A DNA stretch of 64,000 nucleotides from Gyromitra esculenta (Eukaryota; Ascomycota; Pezizomycetes; Pezizales; Discinaceae): NCBI GenBank assembly GCA_038503075.1, contig JBCAML010000003.1:1674001-1738000 (forward strand), written 5' to 3'. The stretch's first letter is position 1. Each line of letters starts with the position of its first letter. Below the pieces are notes generated by a model. It did not search any database and had not been told where the DNA came from. It saw nothing but the letters and a program-made list of their open reading frames with translations. The position numbers were made by a program, and so were the translations under genes. This document shows, piece by piece, positions 25,263 through 37,500 of the stretch.

Positions 25263-27215
25263 CTAATACGCTTTTGTCAACTTCAAGACCTTGGTCTGGA
25301 AATACTTCACCCCTTTGATGCTAACACCGGAATCCATAACCCCTAAGTTCGTTTTCTCCCAAATATCCCTAACCTTCCAGGGTCCACCTGGGAAATCAAC
25401 AATGTCCGACCACTTTATTTCAAGATCCTGATCTGCCGCTAACTCATTCGTCATCAGAACTACCCAACCATCGCTGAGCGGCCCCGCCCAGTACTGCTGG
25501 TTATTTTCGATGCTGATTTTGGAGATGAACCATGGCGCAACCGTCAATTTATCTTGGTTCAGGGCAATGATCTCCCTATTCTTCAAAATCTCGAGTGAAG
25601 AGTTTGCGATAGTAGCGAGATTTGCGCCTATTATTAAGGGAGATTTGAGAGCTGCCCAGTAGGAGAAATGGGTCTGCTCTTGGTAGACTGATGCGTCAAC
25701 AACGTTACCGATTTCGAGCATGTCCATCTAGTTAAAGAGCGAAATTAGGGATTAAAGTTCCATTTATATGATAGATCGTTGTGCATACATCGGCCCACGA
25801 CCCTGATTGCTGAAATTGGGTAATCTCACGCATCTTCCGTATGATTGTGAGGACCGAACAACCTCCCTATTGCCCATGATTAGTATCACAGGTGAAGCAC
25901 TGAGAAATCAAATCAAGTCTTAGGGGAGGTTTAAAGCATACATCGCCTGTAGTTAAAGAATAAGCCGTCTTTCCTCGGCACCCAGATTTATCTGCCGTGT
26001 AGCTTTGGTAGATATCTCCGCTCATGCTTTCCAGCCTCACTTATTAACGTCCTAGTCTTATTTCTGATGTGTTATGGGATCGAAAACTTGCCGATAGGAG
26101 TGTCCCACTTCATGAGACCAGAGCCAAGGAAACTGATAGCCCCATTCGCACAATGAGAATAGTATTTCTCTCCCTGTGGCTTTTAGAGCATCTCTCATTT
26201 CTGTGAAATGGACCGTTAGACCGTCTCCCATTCAGTTGAGGAGGTCTTGAACTGCTGTAGTACTAACCTCCAAATCTATGTTGAGGTGGATGGTAGTAAC
26301 TCTCGGCTCCCGCACAATTGTCTACAAAAGTTAATAAAATATTTCTCGTCCAAAGGAGCTAGCTTAGCTTAGCGTACCATATTTTAGATAGTCAATGCCC
26401 CAATCGCTGTAACCCCACCAAGAGTCGTTAGCTTTTAGACTAACAGTGGAAATCAACCCCAGACTTACGCGAACTGCTGAGCGTCTTCCATCTCATATCC
26501 ATAGCTCCCTGGATTTTTGGCGCAAGTCCCTATGACAAGAACTTGTTTTAGCAAAACGAAAATTACGCTCACAATGATAGAGCGTTAACTTACAGACTCC
26601 AGCATCCGAGTATATCCCGATTTTTAAGCCTAGTGCGTGAAGCCTATCGGCCAGATGCTTGATTCCGTTTGGAAACCGCGTAGAGTTTGCTAACAGTTTC
26701 CCGCCGGTCTCTTCTCGAGTGTAATTTGCTTGCTATCTCTGGTGTTAATGTGCTCACTCATGATCAAGTAGGCTTTATGAGCTTAACGTACCCATCCTTC
26801 ATCCATATTCGCGTAGATGTAGCCAGCTGCAGATGGCCTGTGTAAGCATCTCTACTGTGAGGACCCGGAACCTGATAAATCCTCACCGTCTTTCAGCCCC
26901 AGAGATAAGAGTTTCTCGGCAGCCGTCACCATCACGCTTTCGTCGATGGTTGCCTTGAAGGAGTTCCATCTAAATGCCATCAATACAGTTAACACGCCAG
27001 ACTTTGCGCAAACTCTCAACAGTCAATCCGTAATTGCATCTCAGTTGACAGGATGAAAGAAGGCCACCCATCGTGAGTACAAATATTATGTGGATAACTT
27101 ACGTGTTAAACCCCATCTGTGGCCTTTTAGCAATCCCATCACTCAAAGCAGTCGCCGGTAGAGCAAGACCCGACAAAATTAGCAAGAAAGAATTGATCGA
27201 GAACGTGAACTTCAT
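25263..27215 (-). CDS. Secreted GH27 alpha-galactosidase, 11 exons
   Basis: Exons are complement(join(25263..25727, 25789..25866, 25942..26026, 26092..26200, 26268..26321, 26378..26406, 26469..26529, 26594..26732, 26792..26826, 26887..26969, 27103..27215)), 416 aa. GH27 enzymes release alpha-galactose from galactomannan, raffinose-type sugars or pectic side chains. A signal peptide (MKFTFSINSFLLILSGLALP) precedes KRPQMGFNTWNSF. Catalytic signatures are YLKYDNC with nucleophile Asp154 and SWADMDMLEIGN with Asp262 and Asp264. All junctions keep phase. Most introns have GT-AG ends and CTAAC-like branch sites. The intron at 26027-26091 instead uses a GCAAGT donor; with it the protein reads HSYRMSGDIYQSY, whereas the nearby GT breaks the frame. 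Exons of 29 and 35 nt would be missed by many gene finders. Divergent from the FAS1 gene; two CreA-like boxes lie between them. Confidence 0.9.
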
Positions 27216-27737
27216 GACTCGCTAGTACTGGTATGGCGATACTGGCTGATCCCGCAAATTAGAACGACAAGACACGAGTACTCGAAAAAATCAAACTAAA
27301 TACTACAATCCGCTACGAAGTTATCCTATTTAAAAAAATAATTCGTGGATATGATATCATGGGACCCCTTCAAGCTAACAGGGATCCGGATTCTCTCATT
27401 TAATCAACCGAATCTTTATTTTACCCCTGGCGGGGGAATGCCCGGGGAGACTCCTGATCATCGCTAGAAATATAAAGTACTTTTGTTGCCTACCAGACCT
27501 TTAAAGATATCGCGGATGAATATCCGGATGTAACTTTTTTTTTGCTTACTTTTGTTTTGACTTGACGGAGTTAACTTGTAGTGTCGGTCTACATGTGAGA
27601 GCACGTTTTTTTTTTTTCGGAAATCAAATAGATACCATTGACCACCCCCAACGCTTTGATATGAACTAGCTTAACTATCTGCGCTCAGTTAAGGCTTCAC
27701 ATAGCCAATTTGTTCCACCAGAATAGTATACCTCAAC
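27216..27737. other. Divergent promoter region between GH27 and FAS1 genes
   Basis: 522 bp without coding potential. It contains the CreA-like pair noted separately and T-rich tracts at 27536-27543 and 27607-27618, nearer the FAS1 start. Confidence 0.6.
27430..27447 (+). promoter_or_regulatory. Paired CreA-like boxes in the GH27/FAS1 divergent promoter
   Basis: GCGGGG (27430-27435) and CCGGGG (27442-27447) match SYGGRG in the same orientation, 12 bases apart, about 215-230 bp upstream of the alpha-galactosidase ATG. Functional CreA sites are often paired, and glucose repression of alpha-galactosidases is common, but no proof is possible from sequence. Confidence 0.3.
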
Positions 27738-28537
27738 ATGCGTCTCTTCAGCACCACCATCTTTGCATTTCTCGCAGTTGCGGAGCACTCAAGCATTCTG
27801 GCCTCGGCGAGGGAGAACTATACCGCTCCCTCGCAAGGGACGACCATCATGGACTACCTGAACTCTGATCCTGACCTCTCCAGTCTTGCCGCAGCAATGA
27901 AGTTACCACTCGGTGAGCAACCTCCCCCCCCTCTTACAATTAAATTTTTTCAGCTATCTATCTATCTATCTATCTACTAGACAGAGATCAAGGCTAACCT
28001 AAGCTGACCATACAATACTACAGGATTCGAAACAGCATTCAGCCACACCCCAGAAACCAACAACTTCACCTTCTTCGCGCCCAACAACGCCGCGTTCGCA
28101 AGCATGTCGCAGAACCTCAAGCGCTACTACCTCACGCCGTCCACGAAGGGGCGCGCGTATCTAGGTAATTTGCTGATGTACCACTACGTCCCCGTCGACA
28201 TCTACGAGACGACTTCGGCTCTGTTCACTTCCGCATTCTCACGGATACAGACCGCGACGTTCCTGTTCCTGGGTGCGCAGAAAGTAGGGGATGAGTTGGT
28301 GCTCAACAGGAGGGTTAAGATTGTTAAAGGCGATATTCCAGTTGCAGGGGTGAGTCCAGTAGCTAAATAAGTAGACTTGGATAATTGTGATTAGTTTGTG
28401 CTGCTAACGTAGTGCGCCAGGGCGTCATTCACGTTATCGATGGGATTCTAGATCCGACTGGGCTTTTCTTCGACGACGAGAATTCTATACCGAAGGTCAA
28501 ACAGGCTTATATGGCTGGATGGGAACTCCCGTATTAA
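27738..28537 (+). CDS. Secreted fasciclin (FAS1) domain protein
   Basis: Three exons, join(27738..27912, 28024..28349, 28421..28537), give 205 aa. An N-terminal signal peptide (MRLFSTTIFAFLAVAEHSSI) is followed by one FAS1 domain at about residues 35-190. The two family hallmarks are present: H1-like FTFFAPNNAAF and H2-like GVIHVIDGILDPTG. FAS1 domains mediate adhesion or carbohydrate/protein contacts at the cell surface or matrix. No GPI-anchor-type hydrophobic tail is seen (it ends AGWELPY), so the product is probably free or wall-associated. Intron 1 contains a TCTA microsatellite; intron 2 has a CTAAC branch site. Its neighbour on the other strand is the GH27 gene. Confidence 0.88.
27954..27977 (+). 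repeat. TCTA microsatellite in FAS1 intron 1
   Basis: About six CTAT/TCTA units in a row inside the 111-nt intron of the fasciclin gene. Likely length-variable between strains. Confidence 0.85.
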
Positions 28538-29487
28538 GCGACGCAGCTAGGCTAGTATCGGGGGGGGAGGGGGGACGAAAAAGAAGAACATATGTACATG
28601 TAATCACAAAGCTTACACAGCACTTTGAGATTGCACTAGTATCAGTATCAAAAAACTACCAAGCTACAGAAGACTGCCTCATTTCCAAACTCTTCGCTAG
28701 ATCGGCAGAAGAGACAAATCTACTGCAACACACAGGAGGACGGTATGTGGCATACTGCCTGATAATCGTTGTGGCAAGTAGAGAATACGAGTGTGTAATT
28801 TGGATCCAGATGAGAAGACGAGGCCAAAGGAATGTAGGACGGTTATATAATTAATGGCAGAAAACTCCAACTCAAAAGCCCCGTTCACTAGAGAATTAAA
28901 ATAATTCTCTGTAATTATGACAGATATCGGTTGTACCTATTGAATAAATAAATAACAGATTACGATTAATTAAGGGCCATGAGATATCACTCGATTTTCG
29001 AAACCCTTGTAGATCGCTCAGTACACCACGACCTATACAGGTATATCACCTTCCACAAAACCAAATACAATATAAGACATGGTTAGATATCTATCAACTG
29101 CAACTGGATATCAACATGTAAGATAAAAATCTTACATTTCCGGACGATAATCTATCTCTAGATACAACGCCCACTACCCCCAAGACGCACTACAATCCAA
29201 ACACAAAAACAAAGCCACCAGCACCGGATTTACACCGCTACCATTTTCACCACGCAAGGATGCGAAAGTGACAATAGGAAAGAATGAATGAAAAAAATAG
29301 TATCAAAAATACAAGAAATTCATGACGCCTCGTGAGAACCATCGCTTTATATGATGAGCTCACTCATCACATAGCTCGTAAGCTTGGGGAAAGAAAAAAA
29401 GCGAAACCAAACATGATTCACCGTACCAGATTCGCCCTAGTTTATATCCTGTATCCCTTCCTTTGTACCATTCCGAAATCAGCTAGT
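28538..29487. other. Convergent intergenic region between FAS1 and the mitochondrial carrier
   Basis: Holds the two 3' untranslated regions. A 111-codon open frame at 28519-28854 overlaps the end of the FAS1 gene and shows no domain features. No structured RNA is recognised. Confidence 0.5.
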
Positions 29488-30871
29488 CTATTTAGTCAAC
29501 TTCAAGAACCAATCGGCAAATAGCACAGTCAACATGGCATGTGGCGCGATGCGGACATAGTAACTAACTTAAACATCAGCCTCTACTTCTATGCGTATTA
29601 AGAGGAATGCAAAATCTTACGTTCCGAATCCTCTATAGAACCTCAACAATCCCTCTTCTCTCGCAACCTTCACTGCACAGTCGATAGAACCCTTATACGG
29701 TAATTTTCCATCAGGGCCCTTGGTCTGTTTCTGCAGTCTAGTCTTAACCTGTATAATAAAAGAACCAACTGTAAGAATCTATAGGTATAAGCGGAGTATT
29801 GAGGAACCTACAAAATCAAATGGCAAACTGAAGAAACTGGCAAAGAACCCAGCAACAGCACTTGCTGCGACCCCTCTGCCGACCTCGGCATTCTTCTTGG
29901 ATCCAAGAACCTTCTCAAAGTCGTAATGCGCGAGCCTTGCCTTGCTCTCGCTATAGAATGCTAGCTGTCCAAAATTGAGCGCCATGGCTCTCGCAACCGT
30001 TGGCAAACACCCGTTCCACAGAGACTTGACGCCCTCCTCGGCCGCAATACGTCTCAACGCATTGAGCACGGAAGTATAGTTCTTGCGCTCAGCAAGCGGG
30101 CGCAAGCCATCCGACTGCATTCTGATAAGCGCGAGATCAGCCGGGTTCCCTAGAATGGCACCGAGACCACCCGCGCTTAGAGCCGCGAGGGTACGTTCGC
30201 CAAAGGTCACAGGGCGGTTTTCCGCCTTCGCCTTAGCGCCGATCTTGTTCATGAAGGTACCAAAGAAGCCCATACGAGCCGTAGTGTAGCTTTATACCAG
30301 TATTAGCGAAGCCCGGACTGGTTGGAAATTAGTTGGGAAATTACACAGCCTGACGCAGAAGACCAGCAGAAAGTCCAGAGTACAAGTCGAGGAATTTTCC
30401 CTGCTTGATAATATCGCTAGTGACCTTCAGAGGTGACACGGACTGGTTTCCAGCCAATTGGATGCGAACCTACAATTCATTTGCTGTGTCAGCGAGTGAT
30501 TGATCATGGTGATTGGCGAGGGTATAAGCTAGGGTTAGGGATTGAGGGAACAGCCAATTCAACCCTAACCGGACCTGGATGATATGGATATCCAAACTGA
30601 TCTTCTTGATTCTCTTTCCCAACATACATACGCCCACCAAAACCCCAAAACGCCCACCAACAGATACGAGTGAAACGAAACTTAATGAATCAAAATAAAA
30701 AATAGCAAATACCTTGACCATATCGACAGGCTGAATGACACTAGTGGCAATCATACCAGCAGCACCACCATTGAGGAACGGGAGAACACTCCTAGTGATG
30801 GGATGATGGAGGATATCAGACTTTCCCCCACGCCCGACTGAGCGGGTTGGGGCAGCGGCGGCGGCAGACAT
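29488..30871 (-). CDS. Mitochondrial 2-oxoglutarate/malate-type carrier
   Basis: Five exons, complement(join(29488..29563, 29621..29748, 29812..30289, 30345..30469, 30713..30871)), give 321 aa, the normal size for the mitochondrial carrier family. Three repeats each carry the PxD/E-xx-K/R signature: QPVDMVKVR, NPADLALIRMQ and LPFDFVKTRLQ. Six transmembrane helices are expected in the inner mitochondrial membrane. The segments GLSAGLLRQAVYTTARMGFF and VRIAPHAMLTVLF resemble fungal 2-oxoglutarate/malate carriers, which exchange these dicarboxylates and so link the TCA cycle to the cytosol. The N-terminal 20 residues are Ala/Arg-rich. Intron 1 is long (243 nt) and contains TTAGGG-like motifs. 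The promoter side (31040-31200) is purine-rich on this strand. Family is certain; substrate is by similarity. Confidence 0.93.
30529..30541 (+). repeat. Short telomere-like motif inside carrier intron 1
   Basis: CTAGGGTTAGGG on the plus strand, so CCCTAACCCTAG in the transcript, with a second ACCCTAAC-type motif about 30 bp away in the opposite orientation. The transcript-strand motif contains CTAAC, the fungal branch-site core. Confidence 0.5.
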
Positions 30872-32968
30872 CTTGGGAGAATTGCTTGACTATTATTTTC
30901 TAGAGCAGCGAGGATCAGTTTTATGACGATGAGATCGAGAAGTGTGGTATTACTGGCTGTTTTAAACTGACAAAGAGATAGGGCTGGAATGGGGATCTGG
31001 AACAGAAGGTGATACAGGAGAGGTCTAGATAAAGGGAGAGGTCAGGAGGACGAAGAGAAGAATTTGGAAGACGATAGAGAACCCGCAGCAAGAGCAGAAT
31101 AGAGAACAAACACTAAAGACGGGAGGGAGCAATGGGAGGGGAGCGAGAGGAGCGAGAGGAAGAGAGGAAGAGGAGGAGTAGAGGGAAGACTGAACGACAG
31201 GATAAGACGGAAAAACAAACGACATACAAATCCAAAAGTCAGAGGACAATAAATCGGATCGCAAATCGGATAATGTAGCTGCGGATTGAGCGCGGGACTT
31301 GCCTCAAAAGTTAGCCGGTTCCGTCGAGCGTTGGGCCGGAACAGACCACAGCCCTCGGTAAAGGGCTGTAGGGCACGAACCGAATACGGGAGAAGAGTTA
31401 CGCTCTCTCTCTTGTCAATGCAATTCCGTCAGTCAGCCAGTCCGTCAGGCTTGCTCTTTGTCTACCAAAACAACAGTAACAAATAAACGTTAAAGTTGGG
31501 GTTGAAGTTGAAGCTGGAGATGGCGGCAAAATGCAATCCAGTGACGAATGGACGAGACGCCGGAGAGTGAGGGGCAGAGGGACAGGGCAGAGGACAGAGG
31601 GGCAGACGGAGAACACACAAACAGCCGGCAGGAGAGGCTCATATGGGAGACAGCATTGGGAAGAAGATGAGGGGTTTCTTGTACTGTAGGGTCACACCAC
31701 CAAAGGCGTGAATGTCGATCTTAGCTATGCGTGCGTACGCGCATCATAGAGAATGTTTCCTCGAGAGCCACGCAAACTGTCACTCCCCACAGCGGATAAT
31801 TCTCCACCCCCGGATCAATATTGCAGCTGCAGAGCAACAGCTTCTTATCTGAGCGATCCCCCACTCCCCGAAGAGCATCCAGATAGCTGCTCGACCTTTT
31901 CCCTCACTCGCTCGCACCCATCCTCCAGCATTCAGGCAGGATGCCCATCTGGAAACCGTCTCCGTGCAGCTTGCACAGCTTCCCGGTTTCAAGCGAGCCC
32001 AGCTTTGCCGTGGCCCAGGAGTAGATCCTCGGCAGTGGACGGGACGATAATGACTCGGGGTTGCTGTTGCTCTGATCCCGGTTGGGTTACATAATATGGT
32101 TCATCCGCCACCCCCCGAACGCAGCAACACAGGAACAATCGAATCTAAAACATCGTCTTCAGGAGGCGAGGGAGAAGAAAGGAGAAAGCAGGTACGCGAT
32201 GGGGCTCGCACCGATAAGCTCTTCACTAATCAGTCCTGCACAAACGGGCTCGCGTGCTTGATTGCCCGCGATGGCCTGGCCCAAAGAAAAGCCGCTAGCG
32301 GCGCGAAGCTCCTCGGAATGCGGGGTAATAAGCTTTGGTCTTCCGGTGCCGGATAAGGCCGGTGGAGCGCGCTAGCATTAAGCGATAACGCCTATCTGCG
32401 TTCTGGAACAGTGAGCAGCAACATCTCGAGATGTTCAAACACCAAACGTCTGTGGTGCAACTTTGCATGAGCCTTCGTTCTCCGTGTTTTGGTCTGTTTT
32501 CCCAAGAGAAGACGCTTGCTATATTCATTCTGTCCGAGACCTCTTTCCCGACCGTCTGGAGACTGAACCCTAACCCATCACCCCACATCCGCCGACCACT
32601 CCCCTGCACCCAGTAGGGTTGATGACTATTTAAGAAATTTCTGGAAAGCATATCCAACATGGCTTTTCTTTGAAGCCTCCCCTCCTATCCGGTTGGGGCA
32701 ATTTGACGTGGGGTTGCAAGCAAAGCCCTAACAGACAGCCCGTGTCGTATCACCACTCGTCGCGGGGGAGCGAGATGGATCCTCAGAAGTGTCAGCCCAG
32801 ATTTTTCTTCACTCAACCCCTCAACAACACGACAAGGTCAACGACCATCATCGCAACCACCACCGCTACTATAACCACCCTTTGCCACTCTGCTAGCTCC
32901 ACTTGTTGCCAAAGCCCTCATCACCATCACCATAACCACGGCGAGCCTTGTTAGATACCATCTCGGCC
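30872..32968. other. Divergent intergenic region between the carrier and F-box genes
   Basis: 2.1 kb. From about 31020 to 31200 it is strongly GA-rich on the plus strand, so pyrimidine-rich in the carrier's transcription direction, as in many fungal housekeeping promoters. Low-complexity ACC/ATC repeats lie at 32840-32940 just before the F-box start. Short ORFs on both strands have no recognisable features. Confidence 0.5.
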
Positions 32969-34599
32969 ATGTCGCATCTCGAATCGTTGCCTCTTGACGT
33001 GGCTTACAACATCCTCTCCCAGCTCTACCAGAGCCCGAAGGCGAAAGATCACCCCCGCCTCTCCCAGCGCCACCAGAGCCCAGAGTCGAAAAATCACCCG
33101 TACCTAACCCTATCTGGTGTGTCCAAAACCTTGAACGGACTCGTTGAAGCTTACTGCGCACATCTCCTCGCCGCCCGCCGTGCCCGGTTCCCCAAGGCCA
33201 AACATCCCCAAGGCCTCAAAGGAACGAATCGGCAAAATTTGCTGCAACAAATCCGGACATACTGTGAATTTTGCAACAAGAGGTCTCTTCGTCGTGCTGT
33301 CCTAGCGTGTGGATTGGTTTGTTGCAAAAAATGCGACCAGGCCGAATGGCCGACCAAAATCACAATGACAGAAGCTCTCAAAAGGTCTAGCCCCTTTATC
33401 CTAAAACCCCCAAGAAAGAGAAGAAGAAAAACCCTCGATTAACACTCATCAGATATCACCTCAAAAAAAAGGACCTTTTCGACGCCAAGATCCGCTACGG
33501 CACATACTTCGGCGTCACTGGTCTAACAACCCTCTTCCTCGAACACGAAGTGCGCGAAGTCGCAACCCGAATCCATGCCGGTCCCGACGGCGACCTCGCA
33601 ATATACCTCGCCCTCCGTACCTCCCAGAGCTTCGAGCGCAAAGCCAAACAAGAGGAAGCACGAGAAGCAAAAAAGGTGCATCTCCGCCGCGTCCTCCTCG
33701 CCAACAACCTCCCGGATGCAACACTAGTAACGAAACTCTCCCCGCTCCTCTCACCAGTCCATAATCAACGCCCCGCCATCTCGGTGCTGGAGGTGGTGCG
33801 TATGCATATTCTTGAACAACGGCTAGTGTCTGAACTGGGGTATCGACAATCTGAACACGGTCCCAGCGCTACGTCATCGTATATAGCGCCGGATCATGCG
33901 CGTGCTTGGGATACGAGGGTTATTGATAGTATACCGAGGGTTTACTCGTATACGCCCCGTTCGCAGGCTCCGACGGTGAGTCAGCCGTATAAACAAATTC
34001 ACGATTCGCGCGATCAGGCGCTGTTTGAAATGTTTTGTAGAGAGTTTGGATTGTTTCCGGATCATTACCCGGGAGACGAGGAGGACGGAGGAGAACCGGA
34101 GGAGGGGGGAAGGGGTGCACAAAGTAAGGAAAAACAAGAAAGTGTGAATCAGTCGCTGTATAGAGCCCACAGACGCATGTGGACCTCTGTCCTGGAGGTT
34201 AAAGGTCCGCTGGAAATGCCGCGACAGGCCATTATCGCATCGGGTCGTCGGCCGCGATGGGAAACTACGACTATGCAAACCCAGGCACCGTGGAGCTGGG
34301 CGCGGTACCCGATCCTTGTTAAAGACGCTGTTGCGGAACCCGCGCCAGGAGCAGCAGGAACAGCAGACTCGAAAAAAATCGCAGAGGGGGAAAAGGAGCG
34401 GAAGAAAATCGAAAAATGGAATATCGCGGTGGAGATGGAGATGGACAGAATCACTGCACTAGTTAAAGAGAGGGGCGTGGATATCGAGCGTTGGTGTAAG
34501 CTGAAAAAACCGGAATATAAAGTGGAGGAAGTGGAGGCTGCGGATGCGTTACAGGTTTTGAGGGGTGGACGGGAGATTGAAGTTATTACGATTGATTGA
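32969..34599 (+). CDS. F-box-like protein with a Cys-rich motif
   Basis: Two exons, join(32969..33384, 33453..34599), give 520 aa. The N-terminus, MSHLESLPLDVAYNILSQLY, then LTLSGVSKTLNGLVEAYC, has the pattern of an F-box, the Skp1-binding helix bundle of SCF ubiquitin ligases. It is followed by cysteines at C99-x2-C102, C114, C118 and C119-x2-C122, which could bind zinc. The rest is charged, with a basic/acidic region (EREKE-like runs near residues 450-480), and has no repeat domain I recognise. The 68-nt intron is supported by the joined reading ALKRYHLKKKDLFDAKIRYGT and a TTAAC branch site. The target protein is unknown. The start was chosen as the first Met before the F-box; upstream codons are low-complexity. 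Confidence 0.75.
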
Positions 34600-37500
34600 T
34601 GAGTGTGCTAGATGAGCGTTTTTTTTTTTTCTGTGAGAGCGGGGGCGAAAACAGCGAGGTGGTTTGGGTGGTTTGGGTGGTTTACGTATTTATACCCTTC
34701 TTTTTTTTGGGGGGGGGTTTACTATACCAACATTATATTACTTATCAGAGTGGAATCGGATGAAGGTTAGTGTGGTATGGGTGAGTATGGTGTGGGTATG
34801 GTGTGGGTATATATATGAATCGGCCGGGACTTTTGTTCATTTGCTTTGTTTTATACTTTCTTTTCGGAAAAAAAAAAGGTTTTTTTTGTTTTGTTTTTTG
34901 TATGTGGAGTATAGGGTAGGGCGGATAGGTTTTCGTTGCGAGAACATGTTTTGTTTTGTTTTGTTTTAATGCTCATTCCCCTGGTTTTCTTTTTTTTCTT
35001 TTGTATATCAACCTTTTTTTTTTTCTCCCTCAGGAATATATGTCCGCTACCACTATCGCTAGTATGTATGTTTGACCCGGGATATCGGGGTTGGGGGGGG
35101 AGTATTGGGGGGAGTATTACGGAGCTGGGAGGTCATCGATCGTTTATATATTATTTTTTCTTTGTTCCAGTATGGGGTTGAGTTGGGGGGGGGTTTTGTT
35201 TTTTTTGTTTTTGTTCCGGTATGTAGGAATGGAGTTTAACGTTAGCGGAATAGAAGCTTTTTTTTTGTAGAGTATGTATATGGTTCCCTTCTCCTGTTGG
35301 TTTTTTTTTTTGGTAGTTTGGGTTTTGGTGAATGGGTGAGTAGAGGGTTAGGTTAGGGGATGTTGGAAGAGGTAGTAGAGGGGGCCGCGGGGAACTTAGG
35401 ATGGGGTTTGCTGTTGAGGCAGGTCTCGAGTGTTTATGGTGTTTTATTACCGCTAGGATATGTGACGGAGGCTTGCATGTACTAGAGTTATTAATGATAT
35501 TTTAATATTTATAAACTTCGGAGGAAAATAATTCGAGTGATATTTTATGATTATTATTTTTTGCCTCCTTACTTTTTTGTTTTTTAATCGCCCTTTTGGT
35601 TGAACGACTCTACCTCTAATTGGATAGTAGGTGGGTAGGTAATAAGCTATGCTAGATCTAGATAAATAAACTAGAAAAGATACTAACTGACGCTCTATAG
35701 GATAGTTTATACTCTCCCAGGTGACATAGTGGAAAGGGCGTAGTAAAAAGCATGAAATATCACTCGGCTTAATAATCGGTGAGAGTTTTTTTTGCAAATA
35801 ACTAGAGCGGGGGAGTAGCTCAATTTCGGTTCCAGTGGAGTAAGTATCCGCATTTGCAAACTACGCATTGTTGGAATATTAGGCACGAACGAGATCGATT
35901 GCTTGCAATTGATTCTCTGCAGGCTGCTGTATGCTTCTGTCTATATACTTAACAATACCCTTCTTGAGCAATCCCCCCCTTTTGATGACATTTAAACATA
36001 CAACAGATCAGGTCTGACAAGAGTAATATATGTATAATCTTAATGTTTCTACCGCATACATATCAAGTACGCTTAGCCTAATAAGTACCTAAGCATCAAT
36101 ACCATCCAATCACCAGCTAGTTAGCCATGTATCATTATTAGTCTCGTTAAACAACTACTAGCCGCATAGGACCAACCATCTTGCAGGTTAAAAGGTTGAT
36201 GTCTCATACGCTTACGATAACGTTGGGATATGATTATAGGTACTGTAATAACAGAGGATGATGGTACTCTTCTGGGAGCGGTAGCTAAGGAAAGATGCAT
36301 ACAACCTATGTCGTCCAGAGTTGTAAGTAATATCTCTGTGAGCACCGTTGCGTCAATTCTTGCAATTCACTGTTGGCTATTACTTAAATGCATGAAAAGC
36401 AGATATAAGCAACTATATATAACCGTAGACGACAAGTTGTATTTAGTCATATGATATCACCCGACCGCTGAGAGTGGGTTCTCAGATCAAAACCGTAAAT
36501 CACAGTCTTCATTTGAAGGAACTCAGGATAAGGTCAGGAACGCACCGCGTCGTAAGACTGACGATATCCTTCGATCAGTCTAGAATTCCTAGCAAAAGAG
36601 GGGGTTTTGCTAGCTCAGTAACGCTTACCATAAAGTTGGAAATACATGTATCTCCAGCTTGGATTTGCGTTGATGCATTCTTAGATACATGCAGATACAT
36701 GTAGGAGATCAAGCACAACGGCCCATCACCGATCTTTTTTGCCACCGAAAAGTGGTGAACCCTCATCACGGAACTTACCTCACTCTAGTCAAAACGGTCC
36801 ATCCAGCTCTCTTTAGGTACCGCGCGAGATCCACAATACTGCTGCTAATGACGAGTACTCTGTATCGTTGCACCAGCAGGCGGTAGACTCCAGAGCAAGG
36901 AAGAAGCGATGCGGAGAACTTTAACGCCATCGTGGAGCATGCATATCTTCAAGCTAGATAACCGAAAAGACCATTTCCATTTGGATCGGTCACCCTGGCA
37001 AAACCTAGATTTTTACAGGGTTTTATTAGTTTGTCCTGGGCCTTTTCTTGGCCTCTCTCTCAATTCGATAAGTGGCTTACGTTTTATATTCACTGTGCAT
37101 TGTGCGTTATGGCCCCAGCGTCATACATCGTCTTTCTCACTTAGAGTAGGCAAAGCAGGAGGTTACCTTTGTGCATGAGAGTTTACGGCATGAGGCTCGA
37201 CAACCTCGACCAGCGGACACAATGCCCAACCAACAAACCTCTATCCAAAAAGCCACAGTCGTCAGCAGAGTAACAGACAACATCTGCCTTCCCCCTCATC
37301 CTACCTCGGTAAACTCCCATGAAGAACCAGAACATGCAAGTGCAAGTTGACCAATCAATCCAGCGATGTGCCAATTGAGAACGAATCAAAAAATCGCTAC
37401 CAGCAAAAGATACATTCAGGTTCTTCATGCCCAGCCGCCCCGAGTAGTAGTACATACTACATACCTTGATTTTTGAATCCCCCCCCCCAACCCGCGCCCC

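Noticed and set aside
35806..35870. GTAGCTCAATTTCGG resembling a tRNA A box
   Set aside because: No T-arm B box at the right distance and the ends do not pair.
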